A stretch of 64,000 nt of DNA from Phialocephala subalpina (taxonomy: Eukaryota > Ascomycota > Leotiomycetes > Helotiales > Mollisiaceae), in assembly GCA_900073065.1 (NCBI GenBank), contig FJOG01000012.1, positions 649,981-713,980 of the forward strand, read 5' to 3'. The notes beneath the pieces were generated by a model. The model was not told the DNA's origin, did not search any database, and was given only the letters and a program-made list of their open reading frames with translations. The translations under genes were made by a program, and so were the position numbers. Of this stretch, positions 44,809-57,755 are shown piece by piece (within the stretch, counting starts at the first letter, position 1; each line of letters starts with the position of its first letter).

Positions 44809-46794
44809 GAGGAAGGACGAACTTCGTGAGCATGACCAAAGGTATCATATGGAGATTCCATGTCATATATGTTCGCACTATTTCGACAATTTCGAAGAGC
44901 TTATGGATCATACAAATTCGGACCATGCATGTATCGAATCTAAGCCCAAAGAAATGGCCATGCTGGGCCAAACACGGGTCGAGCGTGCAACAACTCAAAA
45001 TCAGGACTTTGGGCCTACGATGTGTCCGGACGATAATATATTCAAGACTATTCCGATCACGCCATCGCCATCACAAGTTGCGGTCTCCAGATTCATAGAT
45101 CCTTGCGAGAAGAGACTAAAGGCAGATGCGGAAACCAGCAGTACCGATCCAATTAGGGAATCTGTGGGAGATCAGAGAGAATATGGAACCTATGATAGTC
45201 TGCCTCCGGAAACTCAACCCAAATCAGAGAATCGACCCTGCTAGAGACAATGTGGCAAGGAAGGAGAGAAAATGGACTTTGTAATGGACGAGTGTTCTGA
45301 TGGCGATACCAAAAATTCAAGAACATCCAGTAGTGGAGACGATCTTTACGACACGCTGCGTGACGGAATAAACGACTTTTCACCTGATGGACAACATCTT
45401 GGAGTGGATGGTATGCCCTCCAAGAACCTTGCTCTGATGCGTGGGATCATGATTGAGCGTATCATGGACAAATTCTGGATTGTGTATATATAATAAGCAC
45501 TTCGGGCAATCTGGAGTCCAATGCGTTGGGTCCTCTCCGTCATCCGGCAGTGATATGCAAGGGGAGTCTAGGCCAACCAATGACCCGGCGAAGGTAGCAG
45601 CAGGCCCTAATAAGAGATCTATGAAGGATGGCGAGGATGACGATGGCACACAAGATGGTAATGGGGAGCGGCCTCGTGGTCCCAGGAAGAANNNNNNNNN
45701 NNNNNNNNNNNNNNNNNNNNNNNNNNNNNCAGACTCCACGCCAAAATCCTTTGCGTGTCCATTCCGAAAGCATGACGCCGTGAAGTACAATGTCAATGAC
45801 CATAAGAATTGTGCTCTTCGAGCAGCTCCCACCATCGATACTCCAGAGCATTAATGTTGAAACCGCTTTTCGCTCCTGTCTTGAACAGGCACAACGAAGC
45901 TATCGCGAAAGAGGTGGAGACCGCCAGCCATTAAAGCCGCTGTCACGGCTCTCTGTGCCCACACAAGGAGCGCAAGAAAACTCAGAAAGCGGGGTAGCGG
46001 TGCCAAGAAAGCAGCTAGAGTGCTCAGAGCCATCTGGACTTGATTTCGCGGTCTCTGTTGTAAGGCCGCCTCCTCTGCGGCAGGATTCTCGGGTCCTAGA
46101 TCCTTCACTCGAAGATTCGATTCGTAGGTCCTCTGTGGTAGTTGGTGTCAAAAGATCCTCCGACTCTGGATATGCAAGCGGAAAGCTTTGCAACTGCACT
46201 GGTACTTGCAATTGCCAAGCTAGCTCAATGATCTCTCATAAGCCTCCAACCACAGAATCAACATCCTTTTCGCAGTTGGTAGCAAACAATAGATATCCAA
46301 CTTTTGCGGAGCCAACTCCACATGTGCCGCCCGGCCCATTCGATGCTGGAACAATATTCAATGGTCACACTGGTCCTCATTCATCTGAGCCACACGACCA
46401 ATTCCAAGCAGATTTCAGTGTCCAAAATTTCCCTGGAGGAATCGATTACTCGTCCCTTCTACAATCACCGTCAAGCCAAGGTAACATCTGGCTTCACGGT
46501 TCAACACAAGGAGGAGCTTTAACAGGTGACGGACATCAGTTCCCACAGCAGAGCTTTACCCAGCCATCCCTCAATTCCCTACAAAGTCCTCAGAGTGCTG
46601 GGCCTTTGTTCAACCAACCTCTTACCTCTCTGGTTCCTCCCTCAACACAAACTGACGGACCCGCACAAGACTCCTCGTGGCTGGATGACATCGAGTGGAA
46701 TTACGATCCAGTGCCTGAGCTCCAGAACGGCCTTGGAAACGACAAACAGTGGGATGCCGACAATTATGAAGACTTTTCTGCAAGACCGTCGTAG
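44809..46794 (+). pseudogene. Decayed, 5'-truncated paralogue of the 13642-17230 C2H2 gene
   Basis: Homology starts abruptly at 44809 with KDELREHDQRYHMEIPC, matching the last N-terminal finger region of copy 1 (KDKLEAHNKSYH); the upstream fingers are absent. It continues through GDDLYDTL, IMIERIMDKFWIVYI with a frameshift at the TATATATAATAA tract near 45490, then NKHFGQSGVQCVGSSPSSGSD, a 38-N gap, and FACPFRKHDAVKYNV. At about 45826-45850 it jumps to INVETAFRSCLEQAQRSYRE, so some 500 bp that in copy 1 encode GHLYRKH...CGRCW and WRDIYKVLFPG are missing. The last part, 45850-46794, is open and keeps VKRSSDSGYASG and CNCTGTCNCQ, equivalent to copy 1. Truncation, frameshift and internal deletion make it a pseudogene, though the C-terminal frame alone could still be expressed. 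Confidence 0.75.
45692..45729. other. Assembly gap (38 Ns)
   Basis: A run of N inside the C2H2 paralogue, between RPRGPRK and DSTPKSFACPF. In copy 1 the matching interval (KKKARSKESGMNI) is of similar length, so the gap size looks about right. Confidence 1.
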
Positions 46795-49587
46795 CACTCT
46801 TCTATCATATAGCAACGAACTTTCAAAACTTTCGCGCTTATAGCATGTGCAAAAAGAGAGAGGTGTTCAAAAGTTTAATGCTACTCTGCTGCAGACTCAG
46901 TTCCGGCGATTGTATATAGGATTGAAGGCTGCAAGGGAAGCAAAATTCATAGATCATAGATCTTACAGACATTGACATGATCCACTGGATCGACCATCTA
47001 GGTACTACCACTGGGACAGCTTTCTTGATTCTTGATTCGAAAAGTTGTAAATATAACTCTCTCTAACCACAACAGCAAGGACAAGAGCAAACCCACCTGA
47101 GTTATGTCCATGTTCCTGTCGCTGGCCAACATTCGTACTATTGAGTTCGGAGCAAAATCTTAACAGACCGAACAGGAGGCACTGTATGACTACATGCCGA
47201 AGGTTCGAAGAAGAAACTCCCATAAAGTTAGAAAATGCCGTGGGCTGTTATAAACACTGCAACGCAATGAAACTCGAAACCTCCAAAAATGGAAGTTGCA
47301 CTGATGCAGAGAAGTCACACTCAAACCCTCCATCCTTCGCACAAAGCCTCCATTCTGTCAAATCAGCACCGAGCTTCTTGCGGTACAAGACTCATGCACG
47401 CCCATGACATGAATTCAGACGACTTTCGTTGTGACGCCCATTCTACTGTCAACCTTTTGGGCTCACTTTTGCCTCGCATCTTACACCTCTCTCTCCCTCT
47501 CCCGCTTCGTCTTCCCTTTCTCCAGAATACATAATGAAGACAAGCACACACCTAGACGGTTCATGAGCGAAGCCGTCTTTGTCACCCTCTTCGTTGTCGT
47601 GTTGCATACTATGACAATCGTAATGAGTCAGTCATGTCCTGCCGGTGAGTTGAAGGAAGAAACGCCTTTATACTGGATATTTGCTTCCCAGGATGAGTCT
47701 CAGTTTGTCAAACCTACCTAGTGAAAAGAGATACCAGCCTTCCACCCTTCACCTCTAGACTAGCGCATCATCCTACAGCCTCCTCACTAAATGCGAGTTC
47801 AGATCCTTTCAATAAGAGATCAACTACCAACCAGCAAAATCGAGCATTTTATAGAAACGGTTCACCCAAAAGCCGTCACTAGACAAAACGTCTGAATCAC
47901 ATTGACAGCCGTCATTCGTGACTAGAAGAATAGACGAATGCTGTTGACAAACTCACCAGAAGAATCCATCAATCATGTTGACAGCCGTTGATCAATCACC
48001 TTCCTAAAATCATACACAACCGTCCAGGCAACTTTTGATGTCAGAGTATCAATCCACTACCCAGCGTCTCGACGGAAATGGACAGTACACCCCGTCGTCA
48101 TCTTCCTCCATATTGCAAGAAAATTAGTCGGTTCGTCCTCGTCAGACGAAGACTTCGTAACAAACGAACCATCTTGTACCTGCGGGAACACCTTGCATAT
48201 TAATGGACAAGCCCGCAACGTCCATAAATATGAGGTGAATACATCAAGTCGGAAGCTTATTCGAAATGCTGTGCGCAAATTGGAGTTGTGATATTTATGT
48301 AAATGCGACTTTAGAAGCCGCGAGGAGTCCCTTTGCTCGTCTACCAACCAAACAGAGCCCCACCTTGGAAGCTTCAACGAAAGAGATTGAGGTTGACAAT
48401 GCAGAAGCTGGAGGAATTGAAGCTTCTCTGGCTATTTTAGGAGTATTGATCGATGATGCTCGAAAATGATCCATTCTTGAGAGGTTGGTTTGCGGATTTA
48501 CGTATTTGTCGGAAGCTTGCGAGAAATCATGGAATTTGGGAAGGGGGGCACGGCACTCGCCATTGACATCGATTAGCATTTCGTTATCACAAGCATAGGG
48601 CACAAGTCAAAAATGGGTTGCCATGTTTAAATTCACTATGCTAGCTAAGTGTATGTATAGCGCCGATCGGCAGACAGAAATGGAGCGGCTGGAAGCTCTT
48701 CCTCTCTCCATCATACCAACCAGCCACCATCCATTCCACTTGTAGTAAACACGCGAGCGCTTCATCCCCAGATGTGTCCGTGTCTCCTCCCCAAGAGCCC
48801 ACTTCCACACACAGCGCGAAAATGAAACGAAAAGCAAAGAAAGCCATGCAAAGAAAACCTCCCCAGACGCTGCTCTCCATTTTCTATCCCCAGTTTTGTT
48901 GTTGAATGACGACGTGCCATGCCAGGATGAATTGCTAACCAGAAGCGCGCGTGCCGCTCCTTATACCCTGCATACCACCCCTCCAATCACCCCTCGTCCC
49001 CGGATATTAACCCCTCCAGACGTGCTCTCTTCCACACAATTGAAAAACAGGCAAGGAAAAAAGGAAATAGGAAAATCATGCAAAACATGTATCTCTGGGC
49101 GGGTAGAGGGTCTGCTCTGGATGCGGTGACGAATGTTGTAACCGACGTCGGGATGTGCAAACGAGCTTGCGATGACCATATTCCTGCTTGCTTCGTGACC
49201 AAAATATAAACGTCGATGTCGAGCGATGTTGAGTGTAGTCGATACCGTAGTCGTTTCGTATTGTTGTTCCGAATTCGTGGATGTAATGACATCGGCATGC
49301 CGTTCGACTACCTCGTCCATGCTGACGATGCTCACTTCGAGTGTGAGTAGTCATGCAAAGGGCGAGGCTGCTCGAGCCATGTTGTAATCCATAAAATCGA
49401 AAATCGTTACGCAAGAAAGCAATCCATAATGAGATGAGTTGTGATGACCCGGGCTAATGCCAGTATGTCCTCCACGACAAGTTCAGGCAGGGCCAGCGAC
49501 GGAGTTGAGATTAAGCAAGACGAAACTGCCGTGAGTCGGATATCGAAGGTCGAAATCGGTCAAGGAGTATCGCCAAAGAAAAAAGAA
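46795..49587. other. Gene-poor region
   Basis: No supported gene in 2.8 kb. Some frames are weakly protein-like: minus 48603-48295 (CDNEMLIDVNGECRAPLPKF) and minus about 48190-48060 (SSSDEDEPTNFLAIWRK) might be exons of one unknown gene, but no start, splice pattern or family could be fixed. The right edge contains the 3' region of casein kinase I. Confidence 0.35.
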
Positions 49588-51248
49588 TCAATACCATTGC
49601 TGTCCATTCTGATCCTCTCGCTTCGGCCGGTAAGAACCAGAGGTGTATCCAGGACCAGTTGCTGCACCTCTCGAGGCAGAGCGCAGCCTATTTTCGGAGA
49701 CTATAGCGTCAGCCATCCAGTCAGCATACATTTCTCCCCGCGGCCAGCGTCATCGAAGCACACTAAACGCGAAGAGGAAAATTCCCTTACAAGGAACCGG
49801 AGCTAGCGAGACACTCACATCCTATCACTTCCACCGACGGCTCTATTGGTATCCGGAGTGTCAACACCAGCACCACTGGCACCACGTTCAATCACCTTGC
49901 GGCGGGATCCGGAGATGGCTCCTGGCTTGGTAGCACTGGAGGTGTGTTGAGGGGTTGGTCCACCAGCAGTAGCAGCGTTAGTACGGGTACGGCCTGGCTT
50001 CTCCTCATCCTCCTGGGCGGGCTGTTGGCCTGCGGCCTGGGCAATGGCCTGAGCGTTCTTCTGGTACTTGTAGACGGTCCAATCGAAGACATAGTCATAT
50101 TGGAAACCCTCACGAACGAAGAGATCGCGGAAGATTTTTCGGAGGTAGGAGTAGTCGGGCTTGTCATCGAAGCGGAGGGAGCGAGTGTAGTTGAGGTAGA
50201 TGGCGAACTCGTTGGGGAAGCCTCGGCAGAGAACTTCAGTTGGGGTGGTCATCTTCTTCTCCATGATTCGGTCGTACTTCTGCTTCTTGGTAGCAGCCTT
50301 CAGACCTTGCCATGGAAGAGAGCCACGGCAGAAGTAGAGCATAACGTATCCAAGAGACTCCATATCATCACGACGAGATTGCTCTGCGAGAGGTGTTAGC
50401 AATGGAATGGTTAACAGAACCGGAAGTCATACCGACACCCAAGTGAGTGTTGATGGAGGCATAACGAGCAGTACCAGTCAAGTTCTTGTTCTCACGGTAT
50501 GGGATGTGGAAGTGAGTCTTGGGGTCACGGTACTTCTTGGCCAAACCGAAGTCGATAACGTTGACCTGGTTTCCACGCTTGCCGATACCCATGAGGAAGT
50601 TGTCAGGCTTGATATCACGGTGGATGAAGGACTTGGCGTGGATGTACTCGATGCGGGAGATGAGTTGATCGGCGAGGAGAAGGACAGTCTTCAAGGAGAA
50701 CTTTCGGTTGCAGAAGTTGAAAAGATCCTCCAAGCTAGGTCCGAGAAGATCGAGAACCATAGCATTGTAGTCACACTCAGTACCGAACCAGCGGACAAAC
50801 GGGATGCCGACACCACCAGCAAGGGACTTGTAGACACGAGCCTCATACTCCAATTGTGGGTGCTTGGCCTTGACAGATTCAAGCTTGATGGCAATCTCCT
50901 CACCAGAGATGATGTTGGTTCCGAGGTAGATATCACCGAAACTTCCACTACCGATCTTACGACCGATGCGGTATTTGTTGCCGACGCGAAGATCCTGCGA
51001 TGAAAAGTTAGTTTACTGAGTCATTGAAGGTATATGAATAATGTGATAGAAATCGTGAACGTGGCAGTGTGATGTAACGAGGCTGTGGGGTCCCAAAGAC
51101 GAGAAGTTGTGATGATCTCGACTCAGCCCAAAACAGCACCAGCGTATGGATATGACAAGAAGGTGCTCGTAGAAGGCTGAAGAAAGGGAGTATAAACCAG
51201 AGGGTTGGATTTCGACTTGGAGACGGGTGGATTCACCATAGTAGTCAT
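49588..51248 (-). CDS. ckiA: Casein kinase I (Hrr25/CkiA type)
   Basis: Four exons, 51248-51237, 50994-50433, 50383-49819 and 49687-49588, sum to 1239 nt (412 residues). Exon 1 codes only MTTM and is followed by a 242-nt intron; the junction yields [21 protein letters not shown], the conserved CK1 delta/epsilon start. The kinase domain (about 8-285) has [18 protein letters not shown] (catalytic Lys), [48 protein letters not shown] (across intron 2) and [21 protein letters not shown]. The tail is Gln/Ala/Pro-rich. A GTGAGT donor at 49818 and a TAG acceptor at 49688 extend it to [17 protein letters not shown], ending at TGA 49590-49588; unspliced it would stop after GGSDRM. CK1 phosphorylates primed Ser/Thr sites and acts in DNA repair, endocytosis and polarity; it is probably essential. 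Confidence 0.95.
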
Positions 51249-54200
51249 CTTGTAGTTGATCTATGGACTCTGTACCGGACGTCCGATACAAGAGTTGATG
51301 GTATTGAGGTGTAGTATTATCGACCGACGAGGTAATTCGAAGTCGAGTGGTGTTGTAGGAGGAAGGGCAGGTACTAGAGAGAGGAGAAGTGGTGTTAGTC
51401 GATGAGGTGTTCACGTCAGGCTGCCAAACACGGAGCGGTGTGAATGAGGTGGAACTGTCGTAAGCGGTCTGAGCGAGAGAGATAAATCAATCGGTCAAGC
51501 TGCCCAGGACGGTGGAGGTGTGCGGAGGTGAAGGATGAGGTTTCCCACGATACATGATCGCAGGTTTGAAGGGTCGGTACGTACCTGTCTGCTACTTCCA
51601 AGGGTGAGATTGTTGGAGGGCTGTGGATGCCGACCGTGACGTGTTCGTCGTCTTCCTGGAGCTGAAGACGGGTGCGTGGCGATGGATGCGATCGAGACGT
51701 GACTCCCTCGACACACTTGAGAGCGTGAGTTCAAGAGATGGAATCACGCGTTACGTTTGAGAGGGCGGCGGTGGATTGATTATGGTGGGGAGGAAGGGTA
51801 GATTGAAGATTGAAGAGTCGATGGCAGGCTTCTCGCTAGCGTGAAAATGACTGCGCTACTATGCCTGAGGCTGCTTTGAGTCTCCGCAGGTTGGCAGGGC
51901 TCGTGAATAATGATCACCGACCCTGCAATCAAAGCACGAGCAATCACCAATTTTATTCATTCCAGAACTCGCCTTCGAAGTGAATGCGTATCTTCTATGC
52001 CTTTGTTATGCTGCATTGACTCCGTCGAAACATCCATTTCGCTTCATTGAGCCGCAAGTATCAGGTATGCTCTCCAGCTTACGCCTCCATACATACAGTC
52101 TGTACCACCAGCGTTCTCAGTCTCCTGCCAAATGCGCGGTGGTTCGCATAATGCTCCGCCTGCAGAGTTGTCTCTCCACCAGGCTGGCTGTGGGAGAAAG
52201 CCTGATCTGGAAGCCTGAAAGAGGGGCTTCGAGCGAATGGCCAGCCAGAGCGGCGATGCAGCTGACTCTCCTTTCCGCTGTTGCAGACTCTTACCAACCC
52301 TATCCTCGACCAGTTTCCTCACCGAAGCCCGAAATCCACAGCCTCGCCGCCCAACGACCGAATCAAGCAACCCGATGCTCGAGCCGCGCCCTTGCTTTGT
52401 CTTGGGTATGCCCTGCGGTGTCTGCGCTCGACCTTCGCCCTCTGGTATGTCAACGCTGAAGATTATTACGAGGAAGCAGATGGACAAATCAATCACCAAC
52501 AATCGCCGTCCTACATAATACTACATTGGATGTCCACGTAGAGGAGAGCGACTCGTGTGTGTTGGTCCGGACACTGCATGATTCGCAGAAATGGCATTTG
52601 CCATTGCCCATTTCGGGTGGAGGTCTCGTTTCAAGGAGTTATTTGCAGGTATATTCGCCTCGTTGCGCGATTAAATCGGCAACTGGTGGTGCTTCATGCT
52701 TCTTTGTCAGCTACAATTAATTTCTGCAAGCCTCAGGAGTTGACAGGTCCTCCGGTGAATGAAAAGGTCATGGCTGCCTCTCCTGTCGCCTGCGCTTGAT
52801 TTGCCTCGCGGGCTGAGGGCAAACGACAGGCGAAGAGCAAAGCGCGGCGGTGGAACAGCGAGCCAGCCTGCCAGAGAAACCCTAGTTGCACGAACTACCG
52901 CCATCTACGCCGCTCCACAACACGGTCTATACCTGCAGAGTCCGGAAGTGACGATTGCTCATCCTAAGGGGATTACTCCGAGTACGAAGGACTGCCTCAA
53001 TACACGCGATACCTTCCTTCGCATCCTACCGAACCTCCGCATTCAACGTCGTGCGTTACAAGTCCCAAAGAAATCAACATTCGAGCTTCCAATGGCATCA
53101 GGTCGACGGCATCAATTGGAAGATACGGCCTCTCGCACTGCCTAAAATTGAGCGATCTCCAAGGTTGACGACGGCTCGGCTCAACCCGCCAGAAGCTGCA
53201 CCTCTCACGATCGAAGCTCATCATCCAATTACCCCAAGATCAGATGAAGGACTGACAATTCTGACAATCTCCATCCAACCGATTGACATCCATACAGGGT
53301 CATACTGGACGATAATGCAATGCCAACGCTCTCTCCAGCCTCTTATTTCTTCTTTTTCCACCATACGGATCGCCCCCATCACCAGAGGTCATACAATATA
53401 ACAGCTCACCTTGCATCTCTTTCCATGATACCATAGTTCAGGAAAATGTCCGAATACCTACATCTTTATCATTTGGTGCCAACCTTATCTCAACCTACCA
53501 GCACATCCCACGCGTGGCAGCATTTCAACCGCATTTAACCCCCGACTTCTAGATTTGAGGATCATCACCAGGGTCGCCGGTGAGGTCAGTGGCTGCGGAA
53601 GCGAACCATGGAACGCTTTCAATGGACTGGCATTCCATAAATAGCCTTTCATTAAAATGGCCTGCAAAGTTTGATGCGAGTGCATGATCTGCGGACAATA
53701 GCAATGCAAACATGCTTCGAATTGCATGAGGCATGAGGATGATGCGATTGAGTGGAGAAGCCGAAGTCAGCAATGCGAAAGGTTTCAAGATTCTCAAGTC
53801 CGTTATTACGCACGTGATGCTCCGTTTGAATTCCCTGGCATGTTTTCCTCGCAACTTCTCCTCCGGATCTTGGATTTATGCTTTTCTTGTCTTTGTTTCT
53901 TCTCCTGACTCCTTCCTCTTCTTCAAGACCAAGCCCGCAGCTCAGTTCTCAATGAAAAGAAAGCAATCAAAAATAGAGGCTATGACGTCCCACGAAGGAG
54001 AAACCAACACCACTCGACTCCCCGCTGTACAATGGAGGTCTCGTCGTGTAAACAGACCGATTCTTGAGCTGGTTGTTTTGGCCTAGGTAAGTATGAGGAA
54101 GAAAGAGGGAATGGGAGAGAGCGAGAATTTATAGAAGTCTGGGGGCGCTAGTGCGATGATTCAGAGTTCTAGGCAGAAGGGGGACGAAGAGCAAACGATG

Positions 54201-55629
54201 CAAACAGTGCACGTGAATGGGGCTCAGAGACATTCAATCTGGGATTTCGTTCATACCTTGGAGCCAATCACAGATTGCCCAGTGCGGGTGATGCAGGAGG
54301 CAGGGCTGTTTTGAGTCACGGAATGCTCTGCAGAATGAGAAGTTCAGGCGGATCTTCCATTGGTATCATTCTTCCTAGATTCTTCGATGTTATCTCCACC
54401 GACACGAACCGAGGAGTGGCGGATCCACTGAAAGACGACCAAAATCTAGAAACGGGAGCAGCCAGGTGGTGAAAGTCCAGAATTGGGACAGAAACTCGCG
54501 CTTGCTCTTCACGTCCTGTCTTTCCGTCCCGTGCCTGCCCTCTCTCCTGCAGCCAACCTCTGTCCCTATCTCCGGCTTCTCAGCGACAAATGTCCGCCTG
54601 GAGGATAGTGACTCATTCCTGAACTTTTTCGTCGAGCCCCTCCAGGTCCGACGACGGTTTCCTCTTGTTCGATTGGCAGGTCCTTTCCCATGGACCCCGG
54701 AGGGCGCTGAAAGAGATACATTCGCCCTGTTGGCCAACCGACTCTACCTCCAGGAACTCCGCTGTTGAAGATATCGGGCTGAATATCGAGTTCACCTTCG
54801 GGACCGCTGGCTGGAGAGCGGAACACCCCACCTCATCAAAGCGCTCAAAAAGTCGAGGGGACTAACGTGGTGCTCGAAGCTTGAGCCGAGACTAGCAAAC
54901 ACGAGAGGTATTCCTGCGATACAGAACGTTCGACGCTTCGTGGTACGATCTCCGACAAGTTCGAAGTATAGCAGGTGATTGCCCATATTTCTTCTCAGGG
55001 TGTCGAGCTTCTAAGCTCATGAGAAACTAAAAGAAGCTTACATGTACTGGTGGGAGAAAGTCGAGGAAAGTTGTTCATTTGATGACCGTGGCGATTGAGG
55101 ATCCGGCCCCAATGGTTTGCAGTCGAGCTGTTACTTAAGCGATGGAGAGTAGAATCACCTCTCTTGCTCATTGGTGATTCGGGGGATTTTCTTGGGCTTC
55201 CGCTCCGCCTTCACAACGTTCCTCCCCATCCTGCCGTCTCCGCACTTGTCGCAGAATCAGTGTCCTGACATTGTCACATCTGTGCTCCTCTCCACGTCTA
55301 CCGACATTCTCGAGCTCTGCTGGTGTTCCCTGAGAGGGACGACCATCTGCCCGAGTCGTGTTTTTGTGTTTGCAGCTTGTGAAGCTGGGCTCTGGGTGCT
55401 GGACACGGATGGTGCGTCTGCGCTGAGGGATTTTGTGTTGATGAGCTTCAAAGTTGTGATCAATGAGACGATAACAACAGCAAGGTGTCGAGTGGCATCC
55501 TGGATGTTAGCATCGCCACCTTCAAGTTCTATTTTAGCATGCTCGTTATCTCCTGCTTTCTTTCATAACCACCCCAAACTAACCCTTGTCCGCCATCGCC
55601 CACATCTACAAACTTCTCTTCTCCACATC
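51249..55629. other. Long gene-poor region
   Basis: 4.4 kb with no gene I can support. The first 700 bp are the CK1 upstream region. Open frames of 100-160 codons occur on both strands (for example 51980-52459 plus and 52502-52044 minus), overlap each other and lack motifs. There are no transposon ends, tRNA or long repeats. Confidence 0.35.
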
Positions 55630-55842
55630 TCAAGCATTGGTACTTTTGGGATGGCACAAAAGACAAACTTCCGGCACCACAATATACCGCTCGTGGGGAA
55701 CTCTCGAACATCTATCTTCTTTCTTAACATCCAGGCCGTCAAATGAGGTCCCGAAGTAATGTGCTCCTGGATCCAGACATGAGGTGTAGATGTAGTAGTT
55801 CTTTGTGTATTCGCACATGTTTTCGATGGTGATGACTTTGCT
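55630..55842 (-). CDS. Small Cys-rich protein, terminal exon
   Basis: After a likely acceptor (branch-like TGCTAAT, then CAACCAG at 55843) the frame SKVITIENMCEYTKNYYIY, then TSCLDPGAHYFGTSFDG and CSRVPHERYIVVPEVCLLC, runs to a stop at 55630. The Cys spacing and the YYxYxSCxDPGxH, PHERYIVVP and CxxC motifs resemble a family of short fungal proteins of unknown function. A hydrophobic stretch upstream (LLLTFLAVQLASP) could be a signal peptide spliced to this exon at the GTATAT donor, but no ATG could be fixed. If ATG 55818 is the start, the product is 62 residues. Possibly secreted. Confidence 0.45.
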   Translation of the reverse strand, partial: SKVITIENMCEYTKNYYIYTSCLDPGAHYFGTSFDGLDVKKEDRCSRVPHERYIVVPEVCLLCHPKSTNA

Positions 55843-57755
55843 CTGGTTGAATTAGCAAGTGCGAGCAACGATGTTTTGAAAGTTGAATATACAGGGGATG
55901 CGAGTTGAACGGCCAGGAAGGTCAAGAGGAGCACTACGTGAGGAAGAGAGGAGCAGGCCAGTAAGCTGGGTCTACAAGATAATTGAAGCCCGTCGTGGTG
56001 TTGGTGAGCAGAGACGAGATACTCATATACTGATAATTCTCAACTACTCGAAGGTATATGAATCTATGAGTGAGATGATCCGTCAACATGGAGTTCCAGC
56101 ATTTGGGAAGGAAATGGATCTCCGGACCCCGCTGATCGTGAGCAGCATTTCGAAGAGGAACGCCGCCATCGGCCGTCTACCTAGACCTTATCAGCAAGAC
56201 GATATGCTTATTGTTCATCACCAGCGTGTCGCCACTCGAGAAGCAGGAAAGAAGAAAAGGTCCAAGCAACTGTATCATACCCTCGCATCCTTGCTCTGAC
56301 TTAGTAGGCTACCTATGATTCCCGTCTGGCAATCACTCCTCCGCCAGCTTGCAGCGGTCCGCCCATACTTTCCTCGCAGCGATAGCATCCTTAAGTCTTA
56401 GCCAGATGGACTCACAAGTGCTTGTTGCTGGCCAAGATGGGGTAACCCGCCATGGATGACAAGAACTCCCTCACTTCATCGCTCTCATCGATGAGCTGGA
56501 GGATACTTGTGGTGTTGAGTAGCTCATGCTCGCCTGGTATTTTGTTTAGTCCTAGGATCCATCTCCCGTCAGCGGAGGAATTCCCCTTCGACCTGTCAAA
56601 GACCGGGTCATGCAGCACCTTCCAGTCAAAACCATATTGGGAACTCATATGAGTTCCGGAAGGTTTTGGAAGCTTCCCCGTGAGATGTGATCATTGACCA
56701 TGTCGAGAGATCACCAGAGCTTTCCTCCTTCTCCAAACAGGTCATTTCATTCACAGTTACCGCGTTTGCCAGGATCACTTCATGAATTTCATCCACTCGG
56801 AAATCCTCCCTCTTACACCAAACTTCTTGAATCTTTCCTCTACTTTTCCGGCTTATGCTCTAAAAAAAAGCCTCGGATCAGCTTGCTGACGAGTTGCTGT
56901 TTTCAAGATTTCTATTATCATGAACCTAGATCCTGGTATCATCCCCCCCCCCCCCTCCCCTCTCTCTCCCCCAATATATCGATCAGTAAGAGTTCCAACA
57001 TAATCACGTCGAGACCTACAGCTGCATTATCCAATCCGAACATACTTCCGAAGACAGCCGTCCTTCTGCAGCTGAACAACCCATTTGAATTCGTCGAAAT
57101 ATCTGCCCAGCTCCATCCATGCATGGGGGCATATCAAGCAACACCCTGCCCCTCTTCGGATTCCTTGTAGCGATCACCCGTTCTTTGTCGGGTGACATGA
57201 CAGCCGTGACGCATCCTGATCATGAATTTGACTCTATCTACCGTCCTAAAGAACGGCTTTACTTGAAAAATGCAACTTCTCTGCACGTTTTCTCAACCGA
57301 AAATCGTTGGCCAAGACCTGCCACAAAGTTACCCCATCTGCTGGGAGCCAAAACTTTCTTATTGCACGCGCTGGCGTCGAGGCACACCAACTAACTGAAG
57401 CCTCGGACAGCCCAGTTGTTCCAACAGCAACTTGACAAAACCATCCAAAACTCCTCCGCCGCCAAAACAAGAAGCAAGTATAAATACCACTAATCGAGGT
57501 TCACTGGTTGACTTTGACCCATAGTTGTGAGTCGGATTGCTCTCGTTAATCTATGTATGGACCAAGGCCAAAACAATTGTCTGTTCCCGTTCATTGCTCG
57601 GTGTCTAGATCTTATCCTACCCCGCTAGATCAAATAGATTTTAAATATAGAGAGCACGATAGCATCATAACCACCAGCAAGACCACAGACCGCACCCATT
57701 GTATTTCAATCTATGCTTGCGAGTTCAGACATTGTGCAAAGTCCAAACGACATCA
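55843..57755. other. Gene-poor region with poly-C tract
   Basis: No firm gene. A minus frame at 56648-56412 (MSSQYGFDWKVLHDPVFDR...) starts at ATG and is protein-like but unrecognised. A poly-C/poly-CT tract lies at about 56945-56970. Confidence 0.35.
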
